A DNA stretch of 36,916 nucleotides from the NCBI GenBank assembly GCA_964457455.1, contig CAYWJN010000016.1, forward strand, positions 1 to 36,916, read 5' to 3'. Each line of letters starts with the position of its first letter. Positions within the stretch are counted from its first letter, which is position 1. The notes beneath the pieces were generated by a model, which was not told the origin of the DNA, did no database searches, and was given only the letters and a program-made list of their open reading frames with translations. Source of the stretch: JABMPU01 sp964457455 (lineage in GTDB: Bacteria; Cloacimonadota; Cloacimonadia; Cloacimonadales; TCS61). This document shows positions 33,800-36,916 of this stretch, in pieces. Position numbers and translations under genes: made by a program.

Positions 33800-34974
33800 T
33801 ATTTCTCCTCGTTATATAATGGACTTCTCTGTCTTAATTCATTTACAACTTCAACCAATTTTTCAATAGTATAATCGATTTCTTCAAAAGTATTATACCT
33901 GCTGAAAGTGAATTTCATGGAACTATGAGATTGTTCGTGAGTTCTGTCCAATGCCATCAAAACATAATTTGGTTTTAATCCCTTAGAAGCGCAGGCACTT
34001 CCGGTGGAGATAGAAATTCCATGAAAATCCATCATCATCATTATTGCTTCACCCTCGATAAAATCAAAGGAAATATTCATATTATGTGGAGCTCTTTTAT
34101 CACCACGAAGACCATTCAGTAAAGTATGAGGGATTTCTTTTTCAATTTTCTTAAGAAGGTATTTTGAAAGACTGCGAATTTTAGCTGTATTTTCTTCAAA
34201 TTTTCCAAAAGCCAGTTCAACAGCTTTAGCAAATCCAGCAATAGATGCAATGCTGATTCCTCCGGTTTCAAGATTGTCAATCCTTTGAATTCCGTGTTTA
34301 ACCTGACCTAATTGGATTCCAGCTCTTTGATAAAGAGCACCAACTCCTTTTGGTCCGTGAATCTTATGTGCACTGATACTCATCAGGTCGATTCCAAGCT
34401 CATTCACATCGATCGGAATTCGAGCGTAAGCTTCACAGGCATCTGCAAATAAAGCAATTTTGTGCTCCGCATTATCCAATATCTTTCTTATTTCTTTTAT
34501 CGGTTGAATTGTCCCAACAACATGATTTGCCAGAGTTGTCATAAATAAAATCGTATCTGAACGGATGGCATTTTTCAGCTCATCTAGGTTAATCAAACCA
34601 TCTTGAGCAGCACTGAGATAAGTTACATCGAATCCGCTTTTTTCAAAAAAAGCAGCATTTGTGAGAATATCAGGATAATCGATAACAGAGCAGATAATAT
34701 GAGTTCCTTTGCCGGCATTCTGAGAAAGATAACCTTTGATAGCGATATTATTTGCGGATGTTCCTCCGGTTGTGAAATGAATTTCTGAAGATTTTGCTCC
34801 CATCGAATCGGCAATAACCTTCTTAAATGATTGAATATCATTATCAATTCCTGTTCCGTTTTTTGTGAAATTTTGGGGGAAATAGAACTTTTCCTTGAAA
34901 TATGGCATCATTGCATCTATCACTTCCGGAGCTGGTTTGGAAGTTAAGCAATTATCAAAATATATTCTTTTCAT
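33799..34974 (-). CDS. Cysteine desulfurase, IscS/NifS-like (divergent)
   Basis: A 391-aa PLP enzyme that takes sulfur from cysteine and passes it as persulfide to the IscU scaffold. Core features are kept: FTTGGTSANNIAIKG, PLP Asp178 in FADACEAY, Schiff-base Lys204 in SAHKIHGPKGVGAL, and the persulfide Cys328 in STGSACASKG. Several usual active-site residues differ: the His stacking on PLP is Tyr100 (VIDYPDIL for x-x-E-H-x-x-x-L), the N-N-E-x-G-T segment is N-H-V-V-G-T, the Gln of D-A-A-Q is Glu181, and the E-R-x-L-R-x-G-T block reads GIQRIDNLETGG. It is one of three tightly packed genes, 8 nt after the Rrf2 gene with AGGAG before ATG. Confidence 0.9.
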   Translation of the reverse strand: MKRIYFDNCLTSKPAPEVIDAMMPYFKEKFYFPQNFTKNGTGIDNDIQSFKKVIADSMGAKSSEIHFTTGGTSANNIAIKGYLSQNAGKGTHIICSVIDYPDILTNAAFFEKSGFDVTYLSAAQDGLINLDELKNAIRSDTILFMTTLANHVVGTIQPIKEIRKILDNAEHKIALFADACEAYARIPIDVNELGIDLMSISAHKIHGPKGVGALYQRAGIQLGQVKHGIQRIDNLETGGISIASIAGFAKAVELAFGKFEENTAKIRSLSKYLLKKIEKEIPHTLLNGLRGDKRAPHNMNISFDFIEGEAIMMMMDFHGISISTGSACASKGLKPNYVLMALDRTHEQSHSSMKFTFSRYNTFEEIDYTIEKLVEVVNELRQRSPLYNEEK

Positions 34975-34982
34975 CTTTTCTC

Positions 34983-35393
34983 CTACAATTTGGAAATTAT
35001 TTGTTTTAATTTTATGGAATCAAAATAATCTTCCAGATGTGTTTGAATCTCATCCCAAAGATCATGAAAACCACAAGGTAAACCAGTGCAATAATCGAGG
35101 TTTTCTTTATCAACATCGCAGTAAGTTATGGAGTAATTTTCCATCACAGCCTGCATAATATCATTAAGCGAAATTTCTTCAACTCCTCGATTTAAACTGT
35201 ATCCACCTTTTGAACCGTGAACACTTTTTACCAATCCGTTTTTCTTTAATTTCCTGAAAAGTTGTTCCAAATATTTAATAGGAAGATTTTGTTTTTTACA
35301 AATTTCTGAGATGGAAATAGGTTTGCCATCAGAGTTGAGAGCCAGCTCTGCAAGTGCTCTTACAGCATATCCGGTTTTCGTTGAAATATGCAT
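34983..35393 (-). CDS. Rrf2-family transcriptional regulator (IscR-like)
   Basis: A 136-aa winged-helix regulator. The N-terminal DNA-binding domain reads STKTGYAVRALAELAL, then ISEICKKQNLPIKYLEQLF and GLVKSVHGSKGGYSL; the effector part has Cys92, Cys102 and Cys107 in YCDVDKENLDYCTGLPCGF, which suits a labile Fe-S cluster, with LW (112-113) after it. The start at 35393 is chosen over 35417 because AAAAGGAGATTAAA precedes it and MHISTKTGYAVRAL is the normal family beginning. It heads the operon with the desulfurase and scaffold, so it most likely represses its own operon according to Fe-S status. The palindrome in its promoter fits that role. Confidence 0.93.
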   Translation of the reverse strand: MHISTKTGYAVRALAELALNSDGKPISISEICKKQNLPIKYLEQLFRKLKKNGLVKSVHGSKGGYSLNRGVEEISLNDIMQAVMENYSITYCDVDKENLDYCTGLPCGFHDLWDEIQTHLEDYFDSIKLKQIISKL

Positions 35394-35412
35394 TTTAATC
35401 TCCTTTTGAGAT

Positions 35413-35440
35413 AACATAGTAATTTAGTATGAATTGGCAA
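35413..35440 (-). promoter_or_regulatory. Promoter of the Rrf2-isc operon with an overlapping operator-like palindrome
   Basis: On the minus strand TTGCCA (35440-35435) is followed after 16 nt by TATGTT (35418-35413), 20 nt before the Rrf2 start. The imperfect palindrome ATAGTAATTTAGTAT (35416-35430; 12 of 15 positions symmetrical) covers the -10 and spacer, the expected place for an Rrf2 repressor site. Confidence 0.5.
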
Positions 35441-35477
35441 GTTTTTTTTGAAGTTTTATTTTTGATGGATAGAAAAT

Positions 35478-36260
35478 ATGATAAAAATTAAAGATTTAAA
35501 AGTTGGATATTTTCGGAAAGAAGTTATCCAAAATCTTTCAGTAGATTTTAAACAGGGAGAATTCTGTGCACTTTTGGGACCTAATGGTGCTGGAAAATCC
35601 ACACTTCTAAAATCCATAATTGGTTTTTTGATTCCTGAAAAAGGTGAAGTTCTAATTAAAAATAAATCTGTTTCAAACTGGAGCAAAAATGATTTAGCCA
35701 GAAATATCTCTTTCATCCCTCAGGATTTCAAACTTCAGTTCGATTATCTTGTGGAAGATTTGGTTTTGATGGGAAGATTTCCGTATGTAGGTTATTGGCA
35801 GAGTTATTCCCAAAAAGATAAAGAAATCACTCAAAATGTTTTGAAGCAATTGGATTTGTTCAAACTCAGAAAAAAACAATTCTCTCAATTGAGTGGGGGA
35901 GAAAGGAAACGGGTTACAATTGCACGCGCTCTGGCTCAGGAAACTGATATTTTATTGATGGATGAAGCTTTTGCAAATCTCGATATAAACCATCAATTAG
36001 AGATTATGCAGTTACTTTCTGAAATAAACCTGAAACAGAAAAAACTGATAATTCTTGTTTCTCATAATATCAATCTGGCATCAGAATATTGTCAGCGAAT
36101 ACTGATGATGAAAGAGGGGAAACTGATTGCTGATGGTAATCCTGAAAAAATTATCACAACCAAAAATCTTAAAAAATTGTATGAAACAAATTTGAACAAA
36201 ATTCCAAATCCGATTACTGGAAAACCGAATTTAATCTATCCGGGAAAAAATGTTAAATAA
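35478..36260 (+). CDS. btuD: Cobalamin/metal-chelate ABC transporter ATP-binding protein (BtuD/FecE-like)
   Basis: A 260-aa ABC ATPase with all motifs: Walker A GPNGAGKSTLL, Q-loop in FIPQDF, signature LSGGERKRVTIARAL, Walker B ILLMDEAFANLD, and switch His in LVSHN. The length and the C-terminal stretch (NLKKLYETNLNKIPNP) match the FecE/BtuD/ZnuC-like group. It powers the BtuC-like permease encoded 2.5 kb upstream on the same strand; the Fe-S operon on the other strand separates them. Only 84 bp separate its start from the divergent Rrf2 gene, with no second riboswitch visible. Its stop overlaps the TonB receptor start by 11 nt. Confidence 0.93.
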   Translation: MIKIKDLKVGYFRKEVIQNLSVDFKQGEFCALLGPNGAGKSTLLKSIIGFLIPEKGEVLIKNKSVSNWSKNDLARNISFIPQDFKLQFDYLVEDLVLMGRFPYVGYWQSYSQKDKEITQNVLKQLDLFKLRKKQFSQLSGGERKRVTIARALAQETDILLMDEAFANLDINHQLEIMQLLSEINLKQKKLIILVSHNINLASEYCQRILMMKEGKLIADGNPEKIITTKNLKKLYETNLNKIPNPITGKPNLIYPGKNVK

Positions 36261-36916
36261 ATTAAAGTTCATGATTTTATTCATCTTGTTTTTCCAAATT
36301 TTAGAAGGAATTACCATTTGCGGTAAAGTATTTGATTCGAAAAATAAACCTCTGGAAAGCGTGATCGTTTCTTCAGAAACCAAGCTCACGATTTCAAAAA
36401 AAACCGGATACTTTTTTTTGATGGATGTTTCGGGAAAAGATGAAATTTCTTTTCATAAAATCGGTTTTGAAGATAAAACTTATTTGGCTCAAAAAACACC
36501 TGAGAAAATTTATCTTACAAAAAAACCGTTTCTTCTTCCGGGAGTAAAAGTTCAAGAAACATCCATTAAAACTACTGGTTTTGAAGCATTAAATAAAATC
36601 ATAATCACAATTGATGAAAAAAATGAATTTGAAAATGTGAGCGAAGTTCTGTCCGAAAGAGCAGATATCTGGATCAAAGAAAACTCTCTTTTGGGTGAAC
36701 GAAAAACTGTCTCTTTATTAGGTCACAAAAGTAAACATACATTGGTTATGATCGACGGAATTCCTTTGAATCCAAGCGGACAGGCTTTTGATATTTCCAC
36801 GATTCCCGCTGAAATTGTTGAAAATATCGAAATAATAAAAGGGAATATTTCAGGTGCGATAGCCGGTATTATTAACATCAACACAAAGCGAAAATCTGGG
36901 AAATTGAGTTTCAAAT
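36250..36916 (+). CDS. TonB-dependent outer membrane receptor, N-terminal part (BtuB-like, runs off window)
   Basis: An open frame of 222 codons from ATG 36250 to the window end, overlapping the ATPase gene by 11 nt. Residues 1-21 are a signal peptide; ~22-90 form a carboxypeptidase-regulatory-like (CarboxypepD_reg) domain (GKVFDSKNKPLESVIVSS); ~105-215 are the plug: VSEVLSERADIWIKENSLLG, TVSLLGHKSKHTLVMIDGIP, AEIVENIEIIKGNIS and AGIININTK. The beta-barrel lies beyond the window. Position in a cobalamin locus makes corrinoid uptake the best guess. No clear TonB box is seen at the N-terminus, though the added domain commonly precedes it. BtuB itself lacks the CarboxypepD domain, so this is a Bacteroidota-style version. 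Confidence 0.9.
   Translation, partial: MLNKLKFMILFILFFQILEGITICGKVFDSKNKPLESVIVSSETKLTISKKTGYFFLMDVSGKDEISFHKIGFEDKTYLAQKTPEKIYLTKKPFLLPGVKVQETSIKTTGFEALNKIIITIDEKNEFENVSEVLSERADIWIKENSLLGERKTVSLLGHKSKHTLVMIDGIPLNPSGQAFDISTIPAEIVENIEIIKGNISGAIAGIININTKRKSGKLSFK

Overview
The window is AT-rich, gene-dense bacterial chromosome (one scaffold with a 100-N gap at 25099-25198). The gene content points to a Gram-negative diderm: lipid A synthesis (lpxB with a DUF374 acyltransferase), a heptose-LPS precursor enzyme (gmhA), a TonB-dependent receptor, a large beta-barrel-like protein and a C25 (gingipain-type) protease ending in a FlgD-like 'NYPNPFNP' sorting domain. That combination, together with the low GC and the many phrase-like intergenic repeats, suggests the FCB side of the tree, most likely Cloacimonadota or a relative. 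This placement is inference, not a database result.

Layout. 1-1346 (minus): two tandem tyrosine recombinases, the first cut by the window edge and the second lacking nearly all catalytic residues. 1450-6635 (minus): an aminotransferase, then a cluster with yjbQ, DUF401 permease, a small truncated-looking ORF, lpxB and a DUF374 acyltransferase. 7124-16093 (plus): a double PspC-domain protein, an oligopeptidase B-like S9A peptidase, a 1088-aa outer-membrane-like protein, gmhA, dtd, a HAD phosphatase and an unknown lipoprotein, closed by a clear terminator. 16167-18216 (minus): a CPA2 cation/proton antiporter followed at 1 nt by an EIIA-PII-like fusion that looks like its detached regulator. 18508-18584 (minus): tRNA-Pro(CGG), followed by a terminator that carries tRNA-derived sequence. 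18822-22445 (plus): the secreted C25 protease. 22562-25098 (minus): a B12-binding radical SAM protein (DUF4080) and a nucleotidyltransferase cut by the gap.

25315-30753 (plus) is a 1812-aa sensor: Ser/Thr pseudokinase, degenerate P-loop ATPase, TPRs, GAF domains and an intact histidine kinase. 30869-36916 holds a cobalamin uptake locus: riboswitch, btuF-like lipoprotein and btuC-like permease; then, beyond an opposite-strand Fe-S assembly operon (Rrf2 regulator, IscS-like, IscU-MIP18 fusion), the btuD-like ATPase and a TonB receptor running off the window.

Strongest points for a second look: the catalytically dead recombinase with its partner; the pseudokinase/degenerate-ATPase histidine kinase; the EIIA-PII/antiporter pair; the riboswitch that carries a genome-dispersed repeat in its variable region and leads to a Shine-Dalgarno-sequestering hairpin with a TTG start; and the B12 locus interrupted by an antisense Fe-S operon. 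Several families of dispersed intergenic repeats recur through the window.
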